The notes under the pieces are model-generated. The model saw only the letters and a program-made list of their open reading frames with translations, did not search any database and was not told the DNA's origin. From positions 1 to 64,000 of the forward strand of contig JBAJFE010000044.1 in NCBI GenBank assembly GCA_037903355.1: a stretch of 64,000 nucleotides of DNA. The letters are read 5' to 3'. The position numbers and the translations under genes are program-made. Origin of the DNA: Trichuris trichiura. Its lineage: Eukaryota; Nematoda; Enoplea; Trichinellida; Trichuridae. Positions 35,324 through 46,923 of this stretch are shown here, in pieces; the stretch's first letter is position 1, and each line of letters opens with the position of its first letter.

Positions 35324-36354
35324 CCATAAAGCCACCTGCCGTGAAAACATTACAGATCACCATAAATTTCAAGAATGTGAAAACGACGATAGTTTTCAAG
35401 AAATGTACCGACTGCGGCCGTTCGGGATAGCATTTTCTTACAGACACCCCAACAGTATTCGGTCGCTGCCGCCTGTCTACTTGGACGACTGCGACTTTGG
35501 ATGGCGTTTGGAATTGGAAACAAAGTAACTGTTAAAAAATAAAAATGTTAATATCCTAATTAATAAAATCGGAAGAGGAAATTCAATATGCAAATTATGA
35601 AAATTCAAAAAAAGAAAGAACGTCAATGAAGCTGGATGAAGGGGACAAATAGACAACCAATAATATCAATTTAAGTAAACAAGCAGCTATCACCGGAGAA
35701 GAAAGTTAATTAGAGATTGAGAGAAAGAGATAAAAGTTGTACAAATGAGTATACTTATATAAAACACATATTCTGTTATCAAAGCATTTAAGGATACTAA
35801 GGTGGGATAGATACTGTAGGATATAGTTGTTTAAAATTTTATTGATCTCTCCCTGCTCTTAATTTCCCTTTTTCTCTTCGCACATTCGTCTTTACAAACT
35901 TGAAAGAAAGAGTTGCTTAGTTTGATGCAAAAGCATACTTACATAAAGCCACCTGCCGTGAAAACATTACATCACCATAAATTTCAAGAATGTGAAAACG
36001 CACAGTTTGCTGTTGATGCGGCCGACGCATTGCTTACAGACACCCTATATACTCGCTGGCCTTCTGGGGCTCCTGATGGTTTGGAATTGGAAACAAAGTA
36101 ACTGTTAAAAAATAAAAATGTTAATATCCTAATTAATAAAATCGTTCAATATGCAAATTCCATCAATGAAGCTGGATGACAAATTAATATCAATTTAAGT
36201 AAACAAGCAGCTATCACCGCCAAATGAGTATACTTATATAAAACACATATTCTGTTATCAAAGCATTTAAGGATACTAAGGTGGGATAGACACTGTAGGA
36301 TATAGTAAATTTTTATTGATCTCTCCCTGCTCTTAATTTCACATTCGTCTTTAC
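35324..36354. repeat. Imperfect tandem duplication, about 620 bp period
   Basis: The sequence starting cataaagccacctgccgtg at 35324 recurs at 35942. Copy 1 runs to about 35895 and copy 2 to about 36354. They are nearly identical over long blocks (for example the AT-rich tail after GAATTGGAAACAAAGTAAC and the segment with TATACTTATATAAAACACAT), but copy 1 carries several extra segments of about 10-45 bases absent from copy 2, and the central coding-like part differs more. Copy 2 holds an ATG frame at 35913-36101, ending LELETK; copy 1 has a related end. Probably a recent duplication of a gene remnant. Confidence 0.85.
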
Positions 36355-36649
36355 TAACACTTGCTTCCTTGTAGATGTTAAATTTTGTAAACTGTACCTG
36401 AGTTTCCTTTTCTACTTACAACAACTATTGACTTACAATTGTACCTTTTAATCCTTAATTTCTTGTTTAAAGTTTCCAATTAAACGGCAAGACGCAGTCA
36501 GTCTGCGTAGTATTTCGATGACAGACGGCGGCGCAAGGATGGCGCTCGTGCGTCTGTCGAAAAATGATATTACCAATGGCGGCAGCGGGGCTCCGCTGGG
36601 AAGAAAACTTTTGAGAGTGACAGCAACGATGCGTTAATCTTCCATATGG

Positions 36650-36790
36650 TTACGCATGTTGCCCTCCGTATGCAACTGCTGAATTATATGGGCCAACTGC
36701 GCAACGAGAATCAATGCGGCGAAGGTTATTGCCGCAATAAAAAAGGGACTTATGAATGCATCTGCGATGGATACACAGAACGAACATGGA
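36650..36790 (+). pseudogene. EGF-like module remnant
   Basis: One plus-strand frame reads ENQCGEGYCRNKKGTYECIC followed by DGYTE, matching the C-x4-C-x8-C-x-C core of a fibrillin/fibulin-type EGF domain. The frame ends at TGA/TAG within about 35 bases, and the neighbouring frame continues with a Cys-Cys-Cys cluster, as if shifted. A second weaker EGF-like start (DGCEKETDECES) lies at about 35234-35270. I see no complete gene, so this may be a decayed extracellular-matrix gene or exons whose partners I missed. Confidence 0.45.
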
Positions 36791-36852
36791 TTGCTGCTGT
36801 GACATAGAACGCAGAAACACTTTGTCAGACGACGAGTACAGCCGCAAATGTC

Positions 36853-36903
36853 TTACATAAGATATCTATTGCACAAAACCGACGATAGAATTGCTTTACA
36901 GAT
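36853..36903 (+). repeat. 51-bp direct repeat, first copy (second at 37232-37282)
   Basis: The 51 bases starting ttacataagatatctattg recur ex­actly at 37232-37282. The intervening 330 bases include the plus-strand frame 36848-37180, whose CYFGWCFELE segment resembles the DCDFGWRLELE end of the duplicated block to the left. The copies tie this region to the 35.3-36.4 kb duplication and indicate repeated local rearrangement. Confidence 0.85.
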
Positions 36904-37733
36904 AGCAGTTAAGGGAAACGTGCCTAAATTAGGACAGGATGCGGCCAAATTTACAATATTTAAAAGATGCTGTTTTAGATTGACGCAAGCAATTTTGAAT
37001 GTTTTCAGGAGTATGTTATGGAGATCATTTGTGACAGCTTACGGCATAAATGCTTGTGAAAAGACTCGGACTGACTGTTACTTCGGATGGTGTTTTGAAT
37101 TGGAATGTTATGATGAAGATTACATGTCACATGTTCCACAAAGCGTAGCACTAAAGGATAATTCACTGTACCTGTTTTAATCGAATTAAAACTCGCAGTC
37201 AGAAACGATGCACATTTGCTGACTACACAGATTACATAAGATATCTATTGCACAAAACCGACGATAGAATTGCTTTACAGATTCAATAAAATATGCTTCT
37301 GCTCAGTTCGACTTTCTTGGCTTTGCGCGAGCTCTTCTGAACTTAAAACCTTTTATTTGCACACAGCAAACTGACTTATGACCAAAATAGAAAAACGTAC
37401 AATTTGAATAAGGGCTTATTTAAGGCGGCATTGATTTACGAGAAGGATTTTCATTCAAAACAAAGTTAGAGAATTATATAGCTCTTCGGAATAAAAAATC
37501 TCTTTCAAGGGAAACGCGCTCTTGGTAAAAAAACATAAATGATTATTTTGCATTGCTTTTAAGCTCTAAGGATACCGAAACGAAAATATTCTTCTTCAGT
37601 TGTTCTGCAATTACTGATACTAACATTTTGCACGTTACAACTGGAGACTAAACGCTTTATGCTAACGTGATGATGAATAAGACATATTGAAACAAAATCG
37701 TTAGATCGGCTGTCAGTAATTTAGTTTCCTTAC

Positions 37734-37910
37734 CTTAAAATGAGTAAATTGTGTCCACGTACTTGTACGATCATCTATCCAGGCGCCGAAACTGTCAACT
37801 CTTCTCCACGCATCAAGGCGACAACGCTTGCATGGGACCATTCGAGAGTCGAAATTAAACAGCATACGACAATTTGGTACTTTACGCCGAGTTTCTGTAG
37901 ATGGTAAAAC
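37734..37910 (-). CDS. Orphan exon, unrecognised
   Basis: A 177-bp open segment (59 codons, phase 0 at both ends) bounded by an acceptor (agtgcag) and donor gtaagg. It encodes a Trp/Arg-rich stretch with the strings VPCKRCRLDAWRRV and FGAWIDDRTSTW. In another frame an ATG at 37939 opens a 54-codon ORF across the same DNA. I cannot place either in a family. Confidence 0.3.
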
Positions 37911-38340
37911 CTGCACTTTTCCAACAGGTTACGGTCCATTTTCTGTTAGTACGAATTGGAAATTTTACTGGTTTTTGAGCAAGCTCCGACGCGTGTTGCG
38001 GCACTGACTTATATTTTTCTTTTAAACATTGCATTAAAAAAACTTTTCGTTCACAAATTCATTTGTTTTTTTGTGAATAAGTATTTTTTTCGGCGTCGAT
38101 CAAAAACGCTGGAAAAGCATATAAGTATGCAAACCACTGCAAATAAACGTCAATTTCCTTTTGAAAAAAATGCAATGCTAAGCTGTAAGCTTTTGTAAGA
38201 TCGCTGCGTTAAAGTTGACACCTTCGTACGCATTTTGGGATTGTAAAATACGCGCTTTAAAGCTACCGTAATCTTACTTTACTACTGTTTATAATTAGGC
38301 GAACAGTTGGCCGTTCGAGTTTTGCTGTTTGCTGCAGCTA
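37911..38340. other. Spacer upstream of MMAA
   Basis: AT-rich DNA with an 80-codon plus-strand frame (37956-38198) of low complexity, rich in Phe and Lys. It presumably contains the MMAA promoter. No clear regulatory element seen. Confidence 0.4.
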
Positions 38341-39777
38341 ATGTTGTGCAAACACTTGTGGCGTGCGGCAGCACCCTTTTTCGGTGCCTCTAATGCCCTA
38401 AAGAGGAGCATATGCTCCACCGCTTATTCTCTTTCGAAAGCTAGTCAATTTCCCGCATTCAATGATCGTTGCGGGCTCGAACAGGAGGAGCAGAACAAGG
38501 ACAATCTGCTCGACTATTATCGGCGTCACTGGGATGACCGTGTCAACGAAGATGACCCAACGGTAAAATATTTGACGGATCGGATTGATCGCGGCGAGCG
38601 ATCAGCTCTGGCTGAAGCTATAACGCTTGTGGAGTCAAGACACCCAACTAAGCGAGCGCAAGGAGAGCACATATTGCAGAAGTTGCTGCAAAAGTCTGGC
38701 AAACGCCTTCAAACGAAAGGACCATCGTCGCTCATTTTTCGTGTTGCCATTACGGGCTCGCCGGGAGCCGGAAAATCCACGTTCATTGAAGCTTTCGGCT
38801 TATACCTAATCAAAGAAATAAAGAAAAAGGTTGCCGTCCTCACCGTCGACCCATCGTCCGTAAGAACCGGCGGATCCATAATGGGCGATGTGGCCAGAAT
38901 GACAAATCTGTCGCGAGAAGATAACTGCTACATACGTCCGTCGGCTACATCCGGAAGCTTAGGCGGTGTTCGCAGTGGTACTCATGAATCCGTTGTCTTT
39001 TGCGAAGGAGCCGGCTACGACATTGTCCTTATTGAAACCGTCGGTGAGTTTTTACTCCATTAGCATACTTGAAATTTCTAAAGTGTTTTCAGGGTCGTTT
39101 GAATTTGAATTACGGTAATCTCGTTTCAATTTCCAGGAGTTGGACAGTCGGAGTCAGCCGTAGTGGACATTGCCGACATGGTGGTGCTACTGTTGTCTCC
39201 AGCTCTTGGCGACGAACTTCAAGGCTTAAAACGCGGCATAATGGAAAATGCAGATCTTATCGTTGTGACAAAAGCCGACGGCGAGCTGGCAAATGCCGCG
39301 ATAGCTACTCGTTCCCAGTTTTTGTCCGCATTGCACTACACGCGAAGTCGATTCAAGTCCTGGCAACCTACGGTTCGATTTTGGTTATAACGACCCATTT
39401 CCTCGTCGTGGCGACAGCTTATTTCAGGTGCTGCTCGCGTCCGCTGTTAGCAAAAAGGGTATACCGGAAATTTGGAAGGCGATGAGCGACTTCAGGGAGG
39501 CCCTTACCGCCAGTGGTGAATTGGTAGACCAACGTAACAAGCAAATGACGGATTGGATGTGGAATCACGTCGATGACGTTCTTGCCAAACTGTTCCGCTC
39601 TCATCCGGGAGTTCTCAGACAGGTTAATTTTTCCATAGCATCCGCTTTGCTGCCGAATCGTAGCACTTTCGTTTTTAGGCTCCCGAAATGATCGAAGAGA
39701 TCAAACATGGTCAGGTGACGCCCGTTTTGGCGGCCGAGCATTTGATGCGTCGTTTCCTTCGTATTGTGGAAAGCTAA
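38341..39777 (+). CDS. MMAA: MMAA, methylmalonic aciduria type A (cblA) G-protein chaperone
   Basis: Mitochondrial G3E-family GTPase that guards delivery of adenosylcobalamin to methylmalonyl-CoA mutase. Four exons (38341-39043, 39137-39372, 39428-39622, 39679-39777) close to 410 aa (human 418). An Arg/Ser/Ala-rich N-terminus looks like a presequence. Seen: Walker A GSPGAGKST, the switch segment VDPSSVRTGGSIMGD, the Walker B/switch ETVGVGQSE formed across the first intron, and a base-specificity motif TKADGEL. The C-terminal dimerisation arm is preserved (SHPGVLRQAPEMIEEI, then AAEHLMRRFL). No defect seen. It lies about 0.8 kb upstream of Raptor on the same strand; nothing indicates a shared transcript. 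Confidence 0.97.
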
Positions 39778-40551
39778 CCGCTTGTCCAAGCCGCTTTTTT
39801 GCTTTTCGTCTTAACAAAAAGGTGACCGCATCATTCGACGCCGTGCCAGTAGCGCTGAACCGAGTGGATCTCCGATGCTTCAACTAGGAAACGACGGTCA
39901 CCGTTTCCTTTTACTTTCGCAATGCTTTCCGCGCAAATCAATTTTTTAAATTAAAAATTAAGAAAACAATTTTCTTACGTTTGCATCAGGTGATAATTCG
40001 TCTTTTAATAAAGCTTGCATTTTACCGCCGACGCTTACCTGAAAATCCTAATTTATTGTTTCCTACTGTATTACGAATGTACTCCGTTTGGCAACATTTA
40101 GGCGGGTAAGTTGGCTGCCTGCAAAGCTGACTTGTTGGTTGCGCGGTTGATGCTTTGTTGTCCGTAGCGTTTCGCATTGGCGTAATGTTTTACGTCATAT
40201 CTCATATTTCAAATGCTTCTCAGCGGTTGTAGTTAAGAGAACGCGTTTGGTCCAGTCGTTTTTTACCAATTTCAACGCTTGACGAAGAAGTGACTCTGTC
40301 ATTTACTATATCATTTTGTTTCTCGCGTAAGTTCGCACTTTTGACGACGAATGCGAGACGTTAAGTCTACGTGCCGATTCGGTTAACCTGCGCGCGGTTT
40401 TTCAAGACTTGCCGGCACCTGTGCCGTCATTACGCGTTTGCTCGTTGCCGCCTTACCTTTCCAAGTCAATTGGATAAGTTTTCTTTCAGCCATTGTGTTT
40501 GATTCGTCGGAGTTGGCGGGTGGTGATAGACAGTCGCCCATTGAAACAAAA
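39778..40551. other. Spacer between MMAA and Raptor
   Basis: Short open frames only. A pyrimidine-rich acceptor (gttttctttcag) ends at 40489, 62 bases before the chosen Raptor ATG, and could be a trans-splice site or the end of a 5' intron. Confidence 0.45.
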
Positions 40552-43500
40552 ATGTGCCTGTCCAATGAACTGAACAACGGGACACCTTTGCCCGTATCCT
40601 TTGTTGAACTACGTAAACGAGCGTGGGAGGAAGAACCAAAGGTCGATCCGGACGTATGGCGTATGCGAGAACGTATGAAAACCGTATCGGTTGCGTTAGT
40701 GCTTTGTCTAAACGTTGGCGTCGATCCTCCGGACGTTGTTAGGGTACCATTATTTTACAGTATGCCTTTTTCGAATTTCTTAGTCTTGTTTTTCGTAGCC
40801 GCGGCCATGCGCTCGTCTGGAATGTTGGATGGATCCGCAAAATATATCCCAACAAAAGGCGATCGAAATTATCGGACTTGCATTGCAAAAACAGTACGAA
40901 CGTTGGCAACCTCGCGCCCGGTAAAACTTTTTTCGGTTTATTCTTTAAACTAAATAACTAATTTCTTAATTGCAAAGTTAATCGACAAAACAGGCAGTCG
41001 CCTTCGGGCTCTTTAATTTTTTAGTTATTACACCTTCCGTAATGATAATCAGGTTCATCTGTTATAGATCAAGCAAAATTCATATTTATAAGCGGAATGA
41101 ATGTCTCTCTTAAATTACGGCAAAAATAAGATAGGACATCTCTTCATTAGAAACCTTTTGCTTCTTCGAAGATTTGAATAACAATCCAGATGCTATAGTT
41201 TTCTTTATCCGGCGAAACGCACTGTCAGTTGTGCAATTAGATGTCATTTACGCTGCCGGTAAAATCGGTAAACAGTTTAGGTTTGCACTGTTGCTTTTTG
41301 AACCTTCATAATAACGATAACTTTTAAATGTTTGAATATAAAAGATTTTCAAGTTACGCGCTGTAGCGAATACGCCGTCGTTCTGTAAGGTTTCCTATTG
41401 GGCACGAACTTGTTTGAATGTTTGAATTTGAAAGATTTTAAAGTTACACGCTGTAGCGAATATGCCGTCGTTCTGTAGGTTTCCTATTGCACAGGAACTT
41501 GTTTGAATGTTTGAATATAAAAGATTTTCAAGTTACACGCTGTAGCGAATACGGCGTCGTTCTGTAGGTTTCCTATTGGGCACGAGCTTGTTTAATTGTT
41601 TGAATTTGAAAGATTTTCAAGTTACACGCTGTAGCAAATACGCCGTCGTTCTGTAAGTTTCCCATTGGCTACAAACTCGTTTGAATATTTGAACATAAAA
41701 GATTTTCAAGTTCCTACAGGACGTCGTGTCGTAATTTTTGCCCTTTTTGACAGGTACAAATTAAGCTGCGATCCCACGGTCGAAGAGATTCGCAAGTCGT
41801 GCATTTCGTTGAGAAAAAATGCCAAAGACGAGCGCGTACTGTTCCATTACAACGGTCACGGCGTGCCGAAGCCGACGAAGAACGGGGAAATTTGGGTATT
41901 CAACAAAATGTACACTCAGTACATTCCGCTGAGCATTTTCGACTTGCAATCTTGGATGGGCACTCCCGGCATATACGTGTGGGACTGCAATGGCGCCGGT
42001 ATGGCGGTTAAAGGGTTCACCTCTTGCGCCAGACAACACGAAAAGGAATATTTTGCCGCCAAAGGACAATTGAAAAAGCTGCAAGGCATAATTGGCGATC
42101 AGTCGCGTATACCTTTTCCATTGCCGTTTTCCTATGCTTCATTGCTGCTTGCTTTTTGTTGTAGCGTCCAAACAATGGCGTCAGCATGCCGACAGCTACG
42201 GGTACTACAACTCGGATCGCTCAGCATATACGCCATCGTTCAAGGCTACCGCTCGAGGCAAAGCGCACAATATAAGGAAAGTAAGCATTCCTTATGGTCG
42301 TGGTAGTTCGTCTCCTCATTTAAATGAAGAGACCACCGATGAACGCTCCTGTGAGACGTTAGCATTAGTTGACCAGTCGATCGATAATGAAAACGACGAT
42401 GAACAAGATGAAGGCAAACCAAAATTCCGTAGTTGTATACAGTTAGCGGCGTGCGCTGCCGATCAAGAGCTGCCTACGCATCCGGACCTTCCTGCCGACT
42501 TGTTTACGTGTTGCCTCACAACGCCTATACGCACCGCCGTGCTTTGGTATATTTTGAACAATCGGTTGACCAGAAAACTGCCATTAAGCATTGTTGATAA
42601 CATACCGGGCCAGTTGAACGATCGTCGAACACCGTTGGGTGAATTGAATTGGATATTCACAGCGGTGACGGATACGATAGCGTGGAATTCGTTGCCGCAA
42701 GATTTGTTTCAACGTTTGTTCAGACAAGATTTGCTGGTGGCCAGTTTGTTCAGAAATTTTTTGCTGGCCGACCGCATAATGCGCAGTTACAAGTGCACAC
42801 CAATATCGAGTCCGCCGTTGCCGCCCACGCACGATCACGTCATGTGGGAAGCGTGGGATCACACTTTGGACGTGTGCCTTAATCAGCTGACGTCATTGCA
42901 TACAAGTCAAACGGATGGAAAAGATTTTGAAAAGGAATTGTTGCCGTCGACGACGGAATATTCAACCGGTAGCGAAGGCGCTCGCAGCGGTTATCAAAAT
43001 GTTCTAACGACGCCGTGTTGTAATACACTTGATTATGTGCACAGTGATTTTTTTTCAAATCAATTGACAGCGTTTGAAGTATGGCTTTGCTACGGGTTTC
43101 ACAATCGCTCACCGCCGCAGCAGTTACCAATTCTGTTGCAAGTGCTGCTCAGTCAAGTACATCGGGTACGAGCATTGGAATTGCTCAGTCGTTTTCTCGA
43201 TCTCGGACCGTGGGCGGTCAACTTGTCATTGGCCGTTGGTATATTTCCATACGTTCTACGGTTATTGCAAAGTGTCGCAAAGGAGCTGCGACCGGTGCTA
43301 ACATTCATTTGGGCGAAAGTATTGGCCGTTGACAACAGCTGTCAATTCGAATTGGTCAAAGACAATGCGCATTTGTACTTTCTTCGCTACATGGAAGACG
43401 CGAGCGTCAGTTTGCGTCAAAAAGTGGTACCGGCTTTTGTATTGGCCGCTTTGGTTCAAGAATTCCCCGAAGGTCAACGAGCCTTGCTTCAAGTTCGATA

Positions 43501-46500
43501 CATGACCGTTTGTTCGGAATTGTTGAACGATTGTAGCAACGCTTTGCTTCGTCAATGGCTTGTCCTTGGGCTTAGCTGCCTTTGGTCGGGATTCGAAGAA
43601 GCCAAGTAGAATGAATTTTTTAAAATTTTTCAAAGAAAAAAAAGCTCATTTCGTCTTTCTTTTTGCAGATGGTTGGCCGTTCGGTGTACACTTCACGAGA
43701 AAATATTTGAATTATTATCCGATCCGGTTAGTATTGTTCGCGCCAGCTCGGCTTACGCTCTTGGCTGCTTTATGCGAAACGACCATGGTTCGTCGGACGA
43801 GCAGAATACTCATCTATTGCATACAATCGCTATGACAATGGTGTCAACTTTGTGCGGCGACGGTTCCGCTTTGGTTCGTCGCGAAGCGTTGGTGGCATTC
43901 CATTGGTTCATTTTAAAATTTGAAAATCAATTTGTCACCATTGTTTTTGAATTGGCCGAGGAGCGACGTCAGACGGGCGATTGGACACCGCTGTCCGATG
44001 GTCATCAGCAAAAATGCGACTCTTTTGCAAACTTGGGTGAACTAGCGGCTGCCGTCGATCAACTAAGGCGGGAATCGTCGTTCGCCATTGCTTGCAATGT
44101 CAGTTCTTCGTCTTTTGTGATCAAAACACCGGAAACACCGTCGCCGGAAGCAACCGACGGCTCGACGGAAGCTAACAGCGGTAACGCGTTTCTTTTTGAA
44201 CGTTTCTAGCTCAGCCTATATAGGCTTAATGCAATAACGAATAGCAAACAGCGTATCAATGTATTCTCAAAAATTTCAAAATTTAACCGTAGCTACAGTA
44301 TAACAAAAGTGATAATAAAGTTTCAGAAGTGCAACCTATGAATAAAAAACGCTAGTTTTAAGCTGCCAATGATTTCATCATAGCTTTGCGTATGGTTTTG
44401 CATAATAAGTGATAATATGTTAGGCTGAGACTGCGCGCAGTAGTAATACTCACCGAAACTGTTGTCTGGTAGGGACTATGGCAGTTTTGTCCATTCACTG
44501 ACTTATATGTCGTTTACCAGTCTTCAAGCTTTCGTTATTCTCAGTAATGTTTCTTGCAGCATTTTCCCTTCGCATGAACACAAGAGCTTCAGTGGCTCGA
44601 CTTTTCGGTTTGGTAAAGCAGGGACAGCAGTCTGATTGGGCGCTTTCCAAGTCGGACACTGTTCCTATACCGCATCACGACCGCAAGCAACGTAGCCGAG
44701 ATGGTACTGTCAGATTGTCGCAGGTCAGCAACGTTTATGTTACCGTATGGAGAGCGGTGCTCAGGTTCACAACCGATCCGGACTCAACGGTTTGTCAGAT
44801 GGCCAATCGGCTAATCGGCTACGTAAACGATCGGGTTGCCGATCTAAAGCGCATTTGCGTTTCTTCCGTCCTACCAACTACGCCCGGTTCGCAAGGCCGA
44901 CGTGTCACTGTTGTGGGCTCATTTCCTGTTACAAAGTCCTCTTCACCGGTTGCCGAGCACCGCGGAAGCCCGGTAAATCGACCAAAGTTTTCAATTGGCG
45001 TTGGAGTGACTACAGTTGACTGCGCCGGTAGTCCCAGTAAGTTTATATAAAGACTGAACCTAAAATATGCAAATTATTATTATTATCGATTAGACGAACA
45101 ATCAACTTACAAAAGTGTCAGCGACATATCACCAATGCTAAGCATATATTCTGCAATTTACACCAGTCTGAGACGGCCCGTATTTGGCGAAGGACCCGAA
45201 CCTAACGTAAGCGCTTACGGCATCGATAGGCCGGACAGTGGTCAACCAACGTTTGCTAATGCTCACAAGAGTTCCATATCTCCAAGTAGCGGCTGTCCAT
45301 TGGACGATGGACAAATGAGGGAAAGTCGAGACGGAAAGTCAAAACCGATTCTTGAAACTGGCTTTCTGTCGTCATGCGTTCAAAGTTTCAAACTTCCGGT
45401 TATAGACTTGCTGTTGTCGGAGGAAAGCGGCAGCACTACTTTGCCGCGCACCGAACAAACTTTGTCGAGTTTAAGAATGGACACACTCAGGGCTACAATT
45501 GATCATTGCCACGAGCAGTGGAATGCGCTTGCCAATAAGGATCAACCGTACAATAACTTCTTTACGTGCCGAAACGACAATATACCTCGTAGTCTTCAAT
45601 TCTTTCCCGCCGATCCAATGGTATGCGCGGGATGCAGCTACACGGTAAGCGTATGGAATTGGGATACCGGCGCATTGTTGGCAAAGTTCGACAACGATTC
45701 GTCAATGGACGAAAATACAATTGATCAATTGGCTTACCTTAGTTTGGTGAATCCATTCACTCACTGCTTCGTGCTTACCGGCACTGATCACGGCGTAGTA
45801 CGAGTTTGGGATTCTCAATTGATTATTGACGAAGATATGTTGGATCCGATCGACATGCTTGAGAAACCAAATTTATTAGCGGCTTGGATTGCCGTCGAAC
45901 CGACGTGCCGATTCCTGGAACATCCGGTGACAAATTACTTTTGGGAGCAAGATCCCGGTTTGCTGTACGTCGGCGGTGACTTCAGGTAAAGGAGTGTATA
46001 CTAACTCTTATTGGAGGGCGGTTGTGCTCCACTTTTGTACTTTTAAGGCATCTTCTCGTCTGGGATGCTCACCAAGAAAGGAAAGTAGCCGAACTGCCAG
46101 TTGGAGCGGCTTCCGATGTTTACCTTTCCTGCTTGTCTTCCGATACTATTGGCCAACATCTGACAGCGGCCGGATGCAGCGACGGTTCCGTACGACTTTT
46201 TGATCGACGTCTGCCCAGCGTGGAATGTCGAATAATGACGTTGCGAGATTTGGAAGCGCCCGTCTGCAAAGTCCATTTGGAAGGAGCTCCGTCGGGAAGT
46301 CGGCTTGTGGCGGGAACAAGTCGTGGTCAATTGTGTGTTTGGGATCCTCGACTCTTCCAAGAACCAGTGACTTTATGTCAAATTGGCGACGGAGACGTTA
46401 CCGCTATGGATATTCATCCATGCCTTCCAATGGCAGCAGTCGGTATAGGAGGAAGTCAGGTAAACGTTATCAATTTCAATGGTCAAACATTAGCAAGCAT

Positions 46501-46639
46501 TCGTCATCACGAGTCGTTCGTCGGTCAAAAGACCGGTGATCTTAGTTGTCTCACCTTCCATCCAATGCAAGTAACTTTGGGCATTGGCGAAAGCGATTGT
46601 ATGTTCACTGTGTACAGCTTGAATTTAGCCGCTCCGTGA
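40552..46639 (+). CDS. RPTOR: Raptor (DAF-15), TORC1 scaffold subunit
   Basis: Raptor recruits TORC1 substrates and senses nutrients at the lysosome. Eight exons close in frame to about 1526 aa (human 1335): 40552-40743, 40799-40920, 41754-42106, 42165-43605, 43669-44180, 44560-45036, 45094-45985, 46048-46639. The conserved N-terminal caspase-like domain shows [40 protein letters not shown] and VWDCNGAG. Then come [20 protein letters not shown] and the HEAT-repeat core ([20 protein letters not shown]). The C-terminal seven-blade WD40 region has [24 protein letters not shown] and ends VYSLN. Acidic inserts ([11 protein letters not shown]) enlarge it. The start at 40552 follows a probable splice acceptor; an upstream exon is possible. 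Intron 2 contains an 89-bp minisatellite. Confidence 0.96.
41330..41712. repeat. Minisatellite, 89-90 bp unit, about 4 copies, in Raptor intron 2
   Basis: The marker AAAGATTTTCAAGTTAC recurs with small changes at 41341, 41431, 41520, 41609 and 41698, giving spacings of 90, 89, 89 and 89. Each unit also holds CTGTAGCGAATACGCCGTCG and TTTCCTATTGGGCACGA. The last copy is truncated about 40 bp before the exon 3 acceptor. Confidence 0.92.
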
Positions 46640-46923
46640 TAAGTTGCGGTGTATTGTTTCTTTCTTCATTTAGACGACGCGTCGATAAGTAAATTATTGA
46701 CGTATCGTTCCTGCAAACAGTTTATTCACAAGAGGTTTTTACGTAGTACGATTTCCGTCTTTTCACTCTCATTTCAAACGCTTACTTGCGTTTGTACAAC
46801 AACAACAGGAACAACAACAAAGTTTTTGACACACAACGCGCGCGCGCGTTGGTGGAAAACAAACTGCATTGGAGAACTTTTAGTTTTCTTCTCATCCAGA
46901 GAGCAGTTATAGCGGTAAGATCG
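46640..46923. other. Convergent spacer between Raptor and DR1
   Basis: Only 284 bases lie between the two stop codons. It holds a CAA-rich microsatellite (46797-46822) and a CG run (cgcgcgcgcg near 46840). No gene seen. Confidence 0.6.
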
